Positions 48,529 through 60,605 of a DNA stretch of 64,000 nt are shown in pieces. The stretch is from the NCBI GenBank assembly GCA_022385755.1, contig MU278357.1, forward strand, positions 434,001-498,000. The letters are read 5' to 3'. Made by a program: the position numbers and the translations under genes. Positions within the stretch are counted from its first letter, which is position 1. Each line of letters opens with the position of its first letter. The stretch comes from Trametopsis cervina. Taxonomy: Eukaryota; Basidiomycota; Agaricomycetes; Polyporales; Irpicaceae. The notes under the pieces were generated by a model. It searched no databases. It had not been told where the DNA came from and worked only from the letters and a program-made list of their open reading frames with translations.

Positions 48529-51316
48529 TCATCGCTTCGTAAAGACCTTGTTCAGCAGGCCGAGGACCTTCGGGACATTCAGCTGTACGTATTCAAGGTC
48601 AAGAAGGTGCTTGTTGTCTTTTTGCTACAAAGCCAGACGAGCGGATCAGTCCAAGTTCTCACACGCATTGTATGAGCGATGCTCACCTTCTCAAGGAGAT
48701 CATCAATGTTGAGGTCCATCTCGAGAATCGCCTTCTCACGACCCTTGTAGTGAAGGGCGATTATAAACGTCCCTGGGGTAGGCGATGTGATATTGAAGTA
48801 GATATTCGGACGCCTGTTCATCATATATATCAGCGTTGCAACCAATAAATCACGGACCAACACAAAAACTGACCTGTTGTCTGGTACGTTGCTCTCCACA
48901 ATGATACCCTCCTTCTCGAGCTGCGCGTGAGTGAATCGGTACGGACCGAGCACCTGCGGCTTTGCCGGCTTCTTCTCCTTGCCACCGACGGTGACAACGC
49001 CGACACCTGTCGTCGCACCCTTGTCCTTTGACGAGGTCAAACGCACGTTTTGGAGATACGCCTTGTACTGTTCGAGCTGCCCGCGGAGGTAGTTGTTGTG
49101 ATCGCAGATTGTCTTGTAGACTGCATCCAGCGACTTCGTCTCGGCGATAACCTTCTCGCGGAGATTACCGAGGTGCATGAGCTCCGCGGCCACTTCCTCC
49201 TGCATCAGCTTGAAACCGTCCGAGCGGTCCACGACTTTTTGCTCTTCCAGCTCGCGCAGCATCTCCTTGACCTTGATGCCCTTGCGAACCAGCGTCGCGT
49301 CCTTCGTCGTAGCAGCTCGTTCGGCGATACCGGCGAGGTTGAAAGGCTTCTTGTCCGCAGCGTGGGGCAGACTACGAATCAGCTGTACGAAGATTGACTT
49401 GGTCTCCATGTACAGCATCTCGGCGGACGACACAGAGTCCATAAACGCAGTCTGTAAGTCCTGAACGGGGGTCTCCCATCGGCTGTAAAGTTGCAACTCC
49501 AGCGTTCTGTTCTCCTTGCGTGGAACTTGGGCTGGTGCTGCTCCCAACTCGTCCGTAAGAATGCGTAGATGTTGTTTGTCGTTTGGCGACTAAGAGAATA
49601 AAGTCAATTCTGAGGTGCACAAAGTCAACGATAGCCACATACCAAAACTTCGATATGTTGCAGAATTAAGGAATGTGTGTTGTACAATTCGTTTAATGTG
49701 ATGTGGATGACGAGATCCTTCTTGGACAGCGCCATATATTGGTCCAGCTGTCAGGGAGGAATATTAACAGACATATCCAGAGGTGGCCCAGATAGATAAT
49801 GCACCTCTAGTGTGTCGTAGAAATCGCCGACTTCACACAAGTTATTCAGGAATTGGTTGATTCGCGCCTTGTTATTCTCAACGAAGGGGTTAAGTGTAAT
49901 CATGTATGCTTCCTTCGCGTAGGAAGGCTTGTTGGCGAGATTCTGCAGCATCTTAGCGATCTACATCCCGTACCCGAATCAGCGATTGTCACATAGCAAA
50001 TCACAGAACTACTTACCAGCGTGAGTGTCCGCCTGGGGAATTTGGCAGGCACGCCATCAACAAGCATGTACGCTTGAGGCGTGACAATCGCAGGGTTAAT
50101 GAATCGCAAAAAGAAGAATCCTCCTATCAGCGAGCAGATGGCGTAATCAGTTGCATCGGGGTATTTGCGCTGTGATTCCGGGAAGGGTACGAGATAAAAT
50201 GTTAGTTACAGATTGGATACGCGGGAGACTGTGAAATACACGTACGCGTGTCAAGCTGCGAATCTGTTTGCAGATCCACCGTATACCGTACGGGACACTC
50301 TCCATGCTCTCGATAATCGTGACGAGGAAGCTGTTCGCAATTTCCATTAGCATCGTCAAGCGGGGCGCGATGAGGGCCTGGACGTCGCTGTTCGCCGCCG
50401 CAACTTCCGGAGGGATACCTCGAGGCAGGGTAGGAGGCAGCGAACCCGTTTCCTCCTCGATCTGGATGACCATCTGCTCGTATACCTTGACCGGGTTGAT
50501 CTCGAGGTTGAGGTCCTTGTGCTCTATCAGGCTGTTGATCCGCTCGGCGAGGACGCTCTTGAGATAACTCTGACCAGGGCCACGTCGGGTGTATGTGGTC
50601 ATCATCCGCGAGACAGGGGTGTTTGCACGAAGGAGCGATCCAAATTCGGTGGCCGTCTCGAACTGCGACGACAGAACGGACTGGAACATCGTGAGCAGCA
50701 GATGCTCCTCCCGACTTTCGTATTGGTTTCCGTACAAAGTGAACATCACCGTTTGCAACAATGTGTCGATTTCCGACAGGCTGACAAGACGGCACAGCGC
50801 AGCAACGTGTCGGGGCTCTGATTGGAGGAGAAAGAATAGGTTGGAGTACTGTTGCAACTTGCGGTCGTCAGGAAAGTGGCCTTCTGTAGCGTCTACATCT
50901 TCAAGATGCTTCTCCACTTCATGTTGCTAAGGGACGTTGTAAGCACTGTGCTGCATTGCGATTTGCGGTAACTCACTTCGTCGAGAGCCATACGATTCTG
51001 GATGAGCAGTCCGATACGAGAATCAAGAAAACGGACATCGCGCTCGAGGACAAAGTTGCGTTTGGACTGAGCAGAGATGCGAGACTTCAGCTCTCGTAGT
51101 CGCTTTTGGGCTGCGAGGATGTCAGTCCATCGTGAAATATGAACATAAACGACACATACCTCTTCCCAGTTCATCGTCTACTTCCACGTCCTGCTCAGCG
51201 GCGATGCTGAACAACGCAGTCACACTGTAACGGTTCGTGTTCCTATTCGTCAAACGGCGGGAGGACATGCTGCCAGTGGACTGGGGGGAGGTGGGGAGGT
51301 CAGAGTAAGATGCCAT
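48529..51316 (-). CDS. Ras GTPase-activating protein of the IQGAP-C-terminal type (fission-yeast Gap1/Sar1-like)
   Basis: Switches off Ras at the membrane. The start is ATG 51314-51316 (MASYSDLPTSPQSTGSMSSR). An early coiled segment (AQKRLRELKSRISAQSKRNF) is followed by the RasGAP domain: HLLLTMFQSVLSSQFETATE, then SLLRANTPVSRMMTTYTRR with the arginine-finger region and SYLKSVLAERINSLIEHKDL. The FLR signature is GGFFFLRFINPAIVTPQAYM, and RRTLTLIAKMLQNLANKP completes the domain. The RasGAP_C domain shared with IQGAPs follows: DLVIHITLNELYNTHSLILQ, then YNFR-type MKVKEMLRELEEQKVVDRSD and TPGTFIIALHYKGREKAILE. It ends VPKVLGLLNKVFTKR at TGA 48529-48531. No IQ motifs or calponin domain are visible, so it is a RasGAP and not a full IQGAP. 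About eight small introns. Regulator of mating and morphogenesis in related fungi. Confidence 0.92.
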
Positions 51317-52029
51317 GACTGATCTTGACCGTTGGTTGATGTATAGAAAGATGGGAAATACGCGAAGCTTAGGTCGTTTGACAGTATCGGAAGATGCGAA
51401 CACAAGCGAGAAATCAACAAGCCAGTCGCAGGATTGTTCGTGGAAGGAGCGTAAGCGGTTTCGTGAGGCAGTCTATGCGTGTGAGGAGGGAGGAAACGGA
51501 CAAAGGGGGTGAGTAGCTCGTGCGGAGGTGGTCGATGTCTGGAAGAAGATGAAAGGAGAGCGCTAAAAGAGCAGCTCTCTATTGACCGGCTTTTGATGGA
51601 GATAAGTAAGGGAAAGAAAATATTCTCACTGCTATTACGTACTACTTATCTGGCCACAGGGATCTGCCTCCATGGTAACTAATCCTCCGACTCTGTTAGC
51701 CAAGTGCGCAGGATCCATTCACGTCTGTGCTGGCAGCACTGCATTCCACATACACATGTTCAGATTGCAATCGTAAACCGCTGGCTGCCGAGCCGCTCTG
51801 TGCAGTATACCCGAACAGAGGTGGCTATGCACAGTGATGACAAGAATGATATGATACACCTTGGGGTTGGCAGATACAAGGACTCCTCTACTAGTACCGG
51901 TCCAATTATCAGCTACAGGGAGCCCGAGAACAGCGAAGAGATAGAGGAGTATGGAGTACAGGGTCATAGTAGCGTAAGCATTTAGAGTTATGAAGATTAG
52001 CAAAATCGTTATCCACGACGCTTGAATGG
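51317..52029. other. Intergenic, RasGAP promoter
   Basis: About 710 nt. Short frames only. No TATA box, RNA gene or repeat recognised. Confidence 0.45.
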
Positions 52030-53282
52030 TCACCAATTCCGCGGTGGCCAGTCGGGAAGTGACTGCAGCGCAGCGTTGATGGCTTCACGTACACGCTTCT
52101 TGGACGCAAGATCGCCCGAGAGGCGGTAGCCGGTCTGAACTTCTTGCATTTGGAAGGAGGCAGCTGCCACAGTGTCTGTGAAAGATGCAGTCAACAATCG
52201 AATGTTCTCACACGCAGAGCCATGCCGACATACCGGCGTTATTCTCCGCTTGCTTCGCCATCTGGAGGAAATCACAACATCAGCATCTCGTTTGTGCCCC
52301 ATATGCGGACTAAGATGTCTATACCTGCTCTAAACGCTGCACCTCCTGCCCTTGTCCGTAATTCCCGTAAGCATAGCCCCCGCCACTGAACAACCCCTGG
52401 CCGCCATAAGATTGTGCGCGGGACTCAATCTCTCGTTTCCTCCCCATCCAGGCGTCTTTGAGCCCGTCAAACGAGTTGATCACCTATACCGCGCCCCGAC
52501 GTCAGCTGCAGATCCGACATCGAGGAATTCGCATCGCATACCTGCTTCCAAGCATACGCATCCCACGCCTCAAGTTCCGCCTTGTATTTATGCACGAACT
52601 CTCGCGGATGTGGAGGGGTGAATTGAGACCCTGCAGCCTGTTGTTGGCCACCGGGAGCCGGTGCTCCCTGAGAGCTCTGACCTTGAAGTTGACCAAGCCC
52701 AGAGTAGGGGTCGAATTCCGCCAGGTATTGCTGTGGTTGCTGCTGCTGCTGCTGTGCGAGGTTGTACTGGTTTGAAGGCTGCTGGCCATATCCATATCCC
52801 GATCCATATGATTGCGATTGCAAGTACTGCTGCTGCTGCTGCTGTTGTTGTTGCTGTTGCTGCTGCTGCTGCGGATAGCCTGCGGCGGTGAGTTGTCCGG
52901 AGAGCTGCTGACCGAACGAGCTCGTCGGCTGGAAACCTCTCCCTGTTGGCTGTGGCTGCATCTGTCCGCCCAAGCCTGCCCCATATGGGCTCTGCGCCCC
53001 CTGCTGAGCATACACGCCTCCCCACCCGGTCTGCTGTTGTTGATACGATTGATTATTATTGAGAGACTGCGGCGCAAAGCCAGGGTAGCCAGTTGGGTTG
53101 TTCGCTATAGGAGAGGAGGGCTGCGCCCATGATGTGTACTGGCCGCCTCCTGTAGATGCCTCTATGGCATTGATGTCGGGGAACCGGGCGAGCGTGTGGG
53201 AGGAACTATCGATGAAGGGGTTGTTTGAGAGCTCCGGCGGTAGACCATTGCTAGATCCTCCTCTTGAAGAGTAAGCACTCAT
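52030..53282 (-). CDS. Poly-Gln, NPF-motif protein of unknown function
   Basis: The start is ATG 53280-53282 (MSAYSSRGGSSNGLPPELSN). Residues near 20-25 read NNPFID, an NPF motif of the kind bound by EH domains of endocytic proteins. The next ~170 residues are Gln/Gly/Ser/Tyr-rich, with a long CAG/CAA-encoded Gln run (52810-52870) and several YGQQ units. A conserved-looking helical part follows: PHPREFVHKYKAELEAWDAY, then after an intron VINSFDGLKDAWMGRKREIE. The C-terminus after further introns is ASFQMQEVQTGYRLSGDLAS, then KRVREAINAALQSLPDWPPR and NW before TGA 52030-52032. No named domain recognised. NPF plus prion-like composition would suit an endocytic or actin-patch scaffold, but that is inference. 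Confidence 0.72.
52740..52875 (-). repeat. CAG/CAA trinucleotide tract coding poly-Gln
   Basis: On the minus strand two Gln runs are encoded: a pure one of about 15-16 codons (about 52828-52870) and a shorter interrupted one (about 52736-52755). CAA interruptions within CAG stabilise it, but length variation between strains is likely. Confidence 0.8.
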
Positions 53283-54003
53283 ACGAATAGACTGGTGAAT
53301 GATGGAGAAGACGGTGAAGACGTTATAACCAGCACAAGCCGGTGGGTGCGGTAGTGCTGCGCCAAGCTGTGGTCGCCACAGCCATAGGGTCTAGACCACG
53401 TGCCATGACGCGCTGTCGATCCACCCGCGACGCGTTTTTGATCCCGCCCTCGGACGACAAGTCGTGGTCGTGGTCGTGTTTCTTGCAGTCCCATCGTCGT
53501 GCTCAACATGGAATCCATGGTCTAGTCGACTCGGATCACTAGTAATGCTTACCAACCTACCATGCTCTCTGGACACTCGTATATCGTGTTATCTTCATCA
53601 GTCGAACACATGAACGTGCACACCAAGTTGGGGATCCGAGCTGCACTCAAACCCACCACGGCGAATCCTCGGACAGAACAAACCGCATATTGGCGAAGTG
53701 GTTTTGAGCTCGCACCAATACACCTTGGTATGCCCATGATCTGCAGGGCTTAGTGAGCATCTCGCTTCTACATATCATCATCTATAAGACACTTGTTACT
53801 TCGGGTATGTAAATCGGCTCCCCGTGTTGGGAGTCGTGGAACTGCTGCAGCTCAAGCCGAAGAAGCTCACGTAAAGCCTCGTGTTTGTCGCGGACCGCCC
53901 GTACAGCAAAGTTTCTCCTATACGGCATATGGACCATCATTGTCTATCCTGCACATGTTGTTAATACTGTACGCTTCTTGCCCTCTTCCTTCATGTCCCC
54001 AGC
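53283..54003. promoter_or_regulatory. Divergent promoter of the NPF and GH5 genes
   Basis: About 720 nt between divergent start codons. Small open frames without resemblance to known proteins. No strong core-promoter element identified by eye. Confidence 0.4.
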
Positions 54004-55848
54004 ATGTTGCTGACGTTCTTTTCTCTGTGTCTTCTTTTGCTCGGCGAAGTACGAGCACAGCAATGCAAGCTAGTTGCGCCGCAGAATCTCGCAGCGACAC
54101 CGCCGGCTGCACATCCTCCGACTCAGACTGTGAACATCGCCACTTCGAGCAAGTCCTCAGCGACGCAGACAAGTAGTGCGAGTAGCACACCGACGATCAC
54201 GCCGTTCAGTTATGGTAAAGATACCATTCAAGGTGTAAATCTGTAAGTGCGAGGTATCACAGAGAACCAATCAAGCTGAACAATAGGGTAATATAGCGGA
54301 GGATGGTTTGTTCTAGAGGTGAGTAGAATGTAGCGCAGCTCTGCGATGCTGTGAGCTGAGCACCTCCGAAGCCATGGATAACACCTAGCGTCTTCGAGAA
54401 CTTCAACAACTCCGCGATCGTCGATGAGTTCACCATGGGCCAGATGCTGGACCGCGATACTGCCACAAGCATCCTCGAGGATCACTGGAAGACCTGGATA
54501 ACAGAAGAAGACTTTGCAAACATCAGTGCTGCAGGTCTGAACCATGTCCGGTGAGTAGACGAATGCATAATCCCATCAGCGAGCCTAAACGATGTGCCTC
54601 AGCATGCAAATTGGATACTGGTCGGTCCCTATCACTTCCTCCGACACCAACTACAGCACCTCGCCCGACCCATACATCCCCGGCGCATGGCCCTACCTTC
54701 TGCAAGCCCTCGGCTGGGCCAAACAGCACGACTTGCACGTAATATTAGACCTACACGGGGCCCCAGGCTCCCAGAACGGCTATGACAACTCCGGACACAG
54801 AACCACACCCCAATGGGCAAGCGACAACACCAGTGTGCCGCGCACGCTGGACATCATCAAGTTCATAGCGGACAAGATCGGTGGTATGATTGACGTGTTG
54901 GAATTGCTGAACGAGCCTGCAGGGTTTGTGTCCGCGATCGGCAACGCATTGCCCGGGTATTGGAAGGACGGCTACCAAATCGTGCGCAACTCTGCTGGCG
55001 CTGAGATCAAGGTCATGATCATGGATGCATTTCTGGGAGTTGAGGTAAGAGGGCGTTACGAGTGGTGTGTTGATGTGTCACTCATGAGAGCCGCGAGAAC
55101 ATTAGGCCTGGCAAGATTTCCTGACTTATCCCTCGGCACAAGGAGTCCTCATGGATACCGTAAGCTACCCGGAATTTCAAGTAAACAGCATGCTAAACAT
55201 TCCTCGCAATAGCACGAGTACCAAGTCTTCAACTATCCCCAGCTACAGCTTTCTTGGTCCGAGCATATCGACGTACGTAATTCCTTCCGCCGTTTATACA
55301 CCACACCGTACACTAAACATTACCACCCCACCCACAGTACTCCTGCCAACTTGTCACCAACCTCTCTTCCTACGCCAACTCCAACATCTACACCATCATA
55401 GGCGAATGGACCATCGCGCCGACCGACTGCGCGAAGTGGCTAAACGGCCGCGGCGTCGGCGCCCGCTGGGACGGGACGTGGCAGTCTGGCCAGCCGACGT
55501 TTGGGAGCTGCGACGGCATGTCGGGCGATATGAGCACGTTTAGTGATGATTATAAGACGTTCCTCCGGAAGTGAGTCTTGGCTCGTTTGATAACGCAGGC
55601 GTTCTAACATGCTACACTACCAGATATTATGAATCACAAGTGGCTATAGGTGAGGCGATACAGGGATGGGTTTACTGGACTTGGAAGGTAATCACATCTT
55701 GAGCTCTCACGAATCATGGAGACTGACCACCGTTGTTGTGCAGGCGGAGAGCGCGGATGACTGGAGTTACCAAGCCGGACTGAAAGGCGGCTGGATCCCG
55801 CAAGATCCGTCAGACAGGCTGTACCCGAATATATGCTCTGGAAGCTAA
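54004..55848 (+). CDS. GH5 glucan 1,3-beta-glucosidase (exo-beta-1,3-glucanase type)
   Basis: Secreted glycoside hydrolase acting on beta-1,3-glucan of the cell wall or storage glucan. Signal peptide [19 protein letters not shown] Ser/Thr-rich linker leads to [17 protein letters not shown], with two introns splitting NL/GGW and the following [14 protein letters not shown]. Family blocks: [20 protein letters not shown], then [20 protein letters not shown] and [20 protein letters not shown]. The acid/base Glu is in [11 protein letters not shown] and the nucleophile Glu in [20 protein letters not shown]. Near the end are [20 protein letters not shown] and [18 protein letters not shown], typical of this group, followed by [12 protein letters not shown] at TAA. 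About eight introns. The start is ATG 54004 because the signal peptide begins there. Length near 415 residues agrees with subfamily 9 members. No carbohydrate-binding module or GPI signal. Confidence 0.93.
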
Positions 55849-56100
55849 CTCTGACTGTATTTACAATATTTCTTCCACGTACGGACATTTCATAGACTTC
55901 TGTAGATTACATATGTACATGGACTGGGAACGGATGAACAACGAATGAGTACAACTTAACGTATGAGTGAGGGATGAGTAAATAACAGAGCGCAATTGCA
56001 AAGAATCGTCGCGCATCCACGAAAGATGGATGCCAGACGAGCTAGAATGCGATAATAACCATGGTAGGGAAGGAAGAAAAGTGTCCTGCTGAGGCTGCAC
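55849..56100. other. Convergent 3' intergenic
   Basis: About 250 nt between the plus-strand glucanase and the minus-strand membrane-protein gene. AT-richer sequence, no gene. Confidence 0.5.
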
Positions 56101-58423
56101 TCAGAACGAGGCCGGACGAGCGATCTTGCTCTGCACCCGTCGCTCCCTCCTGTGCCTCCTGCCCCTCGCTCTCTCCAGCGAACGCTTGTGCCTCGTCTCG
56201 AGGTGCTCAACCACCTGCTCCGTGATAGCCTTCGCGTTCACCTTCGCCAGCTCGGTGTGCGTCTTGATCTTCTCCTTGACCGACGAGATCCAGCTCTCTC
56301 CGATCTGTCGCATCTCGCGCGCCCTGCGCTTCGCTCGCTCATTGCGTTTCTCGAGCTTGTCTTGGATCGTGGACACGGTGCCCTTGGACTGCTCCCACAG
56401 CTCGGACGTCTGGCGACTGATGGCAGAGGAGAGCTGGTCGATGGCGTCGAAGAGCTCCTGCAGATCTTGGTCGGTGGGCTTGCCCAGCGGGGTGAACTCG
56501 AAGTATTCGGAGAGCGAGGTAACGATGCGGGTGCTGAGAGCATAGAGTGACGTGTCGACTGCGGAGGCTTTCGCCTTTCCCTTCCCTTTGTCCTTGTGCT
56601 GCGACGGAGACGAGATGATTGAGATGGAAGTGATGGTGTCCGCCTTGGCAGATAGGCTGGACGACGTCGGACGGAGCATGATGTCGGTAGTCTCTGTCTT
56701 CCCAGGCCAAGTGAGCAGGCCGCAGCCACATTCACACTCAGCCGGATCAGTAGACGTGGCACGAGGCTTGGAAACTGCGGCGGTGGAAGATGATGATGAA
56801 GGCTGAGCTGTGGCGGATGCTTCGACCGACGTGGAAGGGTTGAACACTGCGACGTCAAGATGCTTGAATGCATGCGTAGACAGGGCCAGGTTGGTTGGTC
56901 CGACGGTGATTAAGCCTGTAGGCTGGGACTTGTTCGCCACAGCGAGGGAAGGACGCAGGAGCCCCATAAGGGGTGTGGCAATTGTGCGATTGGTCAGTGT
57001 TTCAATGCCAGTGGCATTAAGAGACCCATGAACGATATATCCCAACACAATCGACAAGATCGCGAAGCTAGAAATACGATCAGACGCGAAATTAATGAGA
57101 GAGCAAGAGACTTACATGGTAAAAGCGTTCGCAGACACTTTCGGTACAAGAGTCTTCGCCGACGCCGGGAATAGGGGTCGGAGCGCTTGAGCAACTTGTT
57201 GAGCGGTGGCCTTCTCTAATGCTTCCTGTTCGACAACAGGGGATGTATGCTGGCTGAAACTAGTCAGTTGAGCAGATGGAACGAGCTGCGTCTCCCATTG
57301 TTGTTCTGCTTCGAGAAGGTAGTCGGTAGCCCCAAGAACGTCGACCAATGAAGGGGGGCTAGACATCATAAGCGGAAGATAGAGCGTATGTTCTGCAAGC
57401 GATATATCTGAGAAAGAAGGAAGGAAGATGATGGCGAGTGAAGGACCGTGCAACTCGAGTTGTAGATTAGACTGATAATCAATGAAGTTATATGCTCAAG
57501 AAAAAATCGTCAAAGCAACCTACATTGTCAATGCCCGTCTGGTCAATAACTGAAACAATTCTCTTCATGGACTTCGTCCCAGAAGTAAAACACTCGTATT
57601 CGTGAATAACGGTATTCGCGTTGTGAATATACTTCTGCCCGCGGATGAAATTGCCGGTCATAGCCCACTTCTCGAGCAACATCTCGACGAGAGAAAACTT
57701 GGAGGCGAGTGCCGAGCCATATAGGACGACGTAGAAGTCTACTTGCAAAGCAGAAGGCTGGGTGCGTACCAATTCAGCGTCGTGCGCTTCGTCGTCGTGG
57801 ACATCGGATGTAGAAAGATGATCCGAATCCGCAGCAGACTGAACGCGAGGAATGGCAGGGTCCACGGCAGCGTCTGAAGAGGACACGTCAGCTTCAACAG
57901 CGGACAGTTCCTCGAAGGATGTATGCATGGACTGAAGTCTGGAATGCGTGGGGTCGGGGAAAGACAATCTCAGTGAGCGGGTCGAATGCACGATCGAGGT
58001 CTGGACCGAGTTGGAGAGTGAGTGCGAGCGAGGAGAGCTAAGCGTGCTCATCATGCTTTGGTCGAGAGCAGCCTTGACTCGTTCGTCCTCTGGATCCTCC
58101 TCCTGAACCGTTGAGAAGGACGCGTCGCCCGAATGTTCACCGTCCGCCACAGCTTGCAGCATCAGGTCGAGAGCTTCATGTTCGACGAAGGGAGTCTCAT
58201 CAGAGACATCCTCGATGAGACCTTCCCAGCCTTCAACCACCTCGCCGCGAGAGCTCGGTACGCTGTTGAACGATCTCCGTGAGACAGGTCTACTGTCTTC
58301 ATGATCGCTATCGAAACCGGCGACAGAATCTTCGTCGCCTCGGCTGGAGATGTCGAGCCAGTCTGAGTCGGAGAGACTCTCCAGCTCTGAAAGACTGGAA
58401 TAGTTGTAGTCTGGGGTGTCCAT
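56101..58423 (-). CDS. Single-span membrane protein with acidic N-terminus and C-terminal coiled coil; AIM-like motifs
   Basis: Three exons, about 740 residues. The acidic, Ser-rich N-terminus starts MDTPDYNYSSLSELESLSDS and contains DWLDI and, near residue 68, GWEGLIEDV, both fitting the W-x-x-L/I/V Atg8-interacting pattern beside acidic residues. A structured region follows (VDFYVVLYGSALASKFSLVE, then GQKYIHNANTVIHEYECF), continuing through a GTAGGT intron into LQLELHGPSLAIIFLPSFSD. A GTAAGT intron joins NAFTI to FAILSIVLGYIVHG, the one clear membrane segment (about residues 415-435). Beyond it are N-glycosylation sequons (NAT, NRT) and a Cys cluster (ECECGCG). A strongly basic coiled coil (SSVKEKIKTHTELAKVNAKA) ends the protein. 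No named family recognised. The stop is at 56101-56103 and the start ATG at 58421-58423. Confidence 0.75.
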
Positions 58424-58964
58424 ATCGATGAACGAGGTAGAGTGGCCTTGAAAGGGGAGTCAGCTATATAAGGCGGTTCGCTTAGCAGGCGGCTACGCGG
58501 ACCGCGGGTTCGGAACCGGGTATATATACTTACCTCGATAAACCCCGCTTGCTTCCTTGAACTCGTTGTGTACACCCTTCCGACAGCGTTCGCAGCTTCA
58601 GATCGCTTTGTGCACTTCATACCCGAGAATGACGCCCCGCGGCATGTTCATCTAGCTCATCTCAAGGAAGTCAACATATTGAGAACGTAAACTGACGGTG
58701 AAAATCCCAATCATTGGTAGCTGATACCAATCGGCCACGGATTATCACATCGCTGGTAAGTGTATTCGAATGCATAGGGTATGTACAATATTCTCGTATC
58801 GCTGAATTTACATCTTCTCGGCCGACAAGCTATACAGTAACGCAGTCTGGGCAAGTTCAGTGTTACTGCATGATCGATAAAGCATCTAGATCTCTTCCAC
58901 GCCTCCTTCTCGCACCGGCCGGCTATGACTCTTTGCCCACACGACTCCCTTCCGCACAACCATT
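58424..58964. promoter_or_regulatory. Divergent promoter of the membrane-protein and F-box genes
   Basis: About 540 nt between divergent starts. TATATATA-like sequence near 58516-58524 could be a core element for the minus-strand gene. Nothing else recognised. Confidence 0.4.
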
Positions 58965-60605
58965 ATGGCCATTGTCGACTTACCAGATGATATACTGCTA
59001 CAAGTTGTGCTTTATCTCTCAGTCCGAGATCTTCTGTCATTGAAACAGGCGAGTTACGCATGTCCTCATAGCCTCAGCACACGCTGACGTTCGTGTAGAC
59101 ATGCCGTGTATTACACGCTTTCGGAAGCATGGACTACGTCTGGCACAGAATCACCGAAGACTCCGACTTGTTGCTGAATATACCCTACGATACCTCCGTC
59201 ATCGACTTGTCAGCAGACGAGCTTCAGCGTCTTACAGTAGACGCTATACGTTTGCAAGCCAACTGGAGAAGCCACACGCCAAAGCTCACAAGGATGGTTT
59301 CTTTACCCACAACAAGCGATGCTTTGTTCGAGCATTTACAGTTCACTCCTGGAGGAAGATGGCTCCTTGCGATTCAGGGCCGTTATCGGCGATTCGAGGG
59401 CCGAAATTATGCCATCGTTTCACTTTGGTCTTTAGACGATCTGAAAGCGACGCGTTGTGTAGTTCAGTTTGAATTGGCAGGCAAGTATAGGGCCTCTGAT
59501 GTGGTTCTACACCATGAGGATGAGGCTGCAACGTTCGCCGTTGCTGTCAATCACGATAACCATGAGTATGTCGCTCTCTATCGATATCCCTAACCATATC
59601 TGATTCGCGAAGCTTCATTGAAGTGAGGACGTTCTCTCTGCAGGATGATTTCATTCACCTGTCGCAAATCAGCAAGTCACCATCTGCCTCAAGGCGGATT
59701 GAATTGCCACCTTTGTCTCGGTCCTCACACAACGTGTCTATCACCAGCTTATCTGTCTCCGACAAAGCGATAGTGGCTTCAGTTACTATCTTAGGTGCTG
59801 ATGGCGATGATTTCTCTCGCGTCCTATTTACTCGCAGGGATAAGGGCCCTGTTCGCTGGATGAGTAGCGAGTCTGCCAACGTACGTTTGTTCTCTCCGTC
59901 CGGATGTGAACACAAACTCATCTACACCTGAAGCCCATCCACCCGGCATTGACCCGCTTACGCGGCAACAGCATCATTGTGTTCGGTCATAGTGCCGAGG
60001 GATTCGTGTGTCGAACTTATGGCCTTCCACTAAACGTCAACTCCGATGGGCCAGTACCTAACACACAGCTGTCGGCCAACGGCTCTTCAGATTCACTGTC
60101 TGAATGGGGTCCTCTTCTATCTCAATCTACCTGCTCACAAACCAACCTCCGCAATCTCTTCCCTGATCCTCACACTATACCACTAGCCTCAAACCGCGAG
60201 CTAGCGTTCATGCTTACAACAGGTTCCGCGGCGCACCTTATGCAGTTCCACCTCGGCTCTGAGCGTGGGCCTCTTGCCACAGAGTATTCTACGGTCAAGT
60301 CCTTCCCGCTGCTATTGCAGCAGGATAGCTCAGTCCGCCTTTTAGGAGTTGGGAGTTCAGGGCGGAGGGCCGTATGGATGGAATATAATATGGAGACGAC
60401 GCGTTCATGGCTGATGAGGCTCGAGGTGTTGCGTGACAATCAAAGTAACGGTCGAGATGCACGAGTACTAAAGGGAGTGCTACTGCCTCCGGACCCACCT
60501 CTACCGTTCTCAATTGATGCCTGCCACTCCTTGGCTTTCGATGAGGCAACCTGCCGATTGGCTCTTGGGCTGTGGGATGGTCTTCATATAATAGACTTTG
60601 TATAA
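58965..60605 (+). CDS. F-box protein with beta-propeller-like C-terminus
   Basis: Likely SCF ubiquitin-ligase substrate adaptor. The F-box is at the very N-terminus: MAIVDLPDDILLQVVLYLSV, then RDLLSLKQTCRVLHAFGSMD. The F-box is cut by a 50-nt intron at 59049-59098 that begins GC (GCGAGT) and ends GTGTAG. Splicing it is required, since reading through soon hits a stop and splicing restores the F-box pattern. The remainder (about 470 residues) has repeated beta-strand phrases such as FTPGGRWLLAIQGRYRRFE, ATFAVAVNHDNHE, GNSIIVFGHSAEGFVC and CRLALGLWDGLHIIDFV, suggesting a propeller. A 47-nt GTATGT intron near 59565-59611 and a GTACGT intron near 59881-59933 complete the model. Stop TAA 60603-60605. 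Substrate unknown. Confidence 0.83.
59049..59098 (+). other. Non-canonical GC-AG intron in the F-box gene
   Basis: Donor CAG/GCGAGT keeps the rest of the consensus strong, as is usual for GC donors. The acceptor is GTGTAG. A GT-starting alternative that preserves the F-box frame is not available here. Confidence 0.75.

Noticed and set aside
48529..51316. First read as a GARP/Vps52-like coiled-coil protein, then as a full IQGAP
   Set aside because: The arginine-finger region and the FLRFINPA signature prove a RasGAP domain, and no calponin-homology or IQ motif is present, so RasGAP of the Gap1/Sar1 type fits best.
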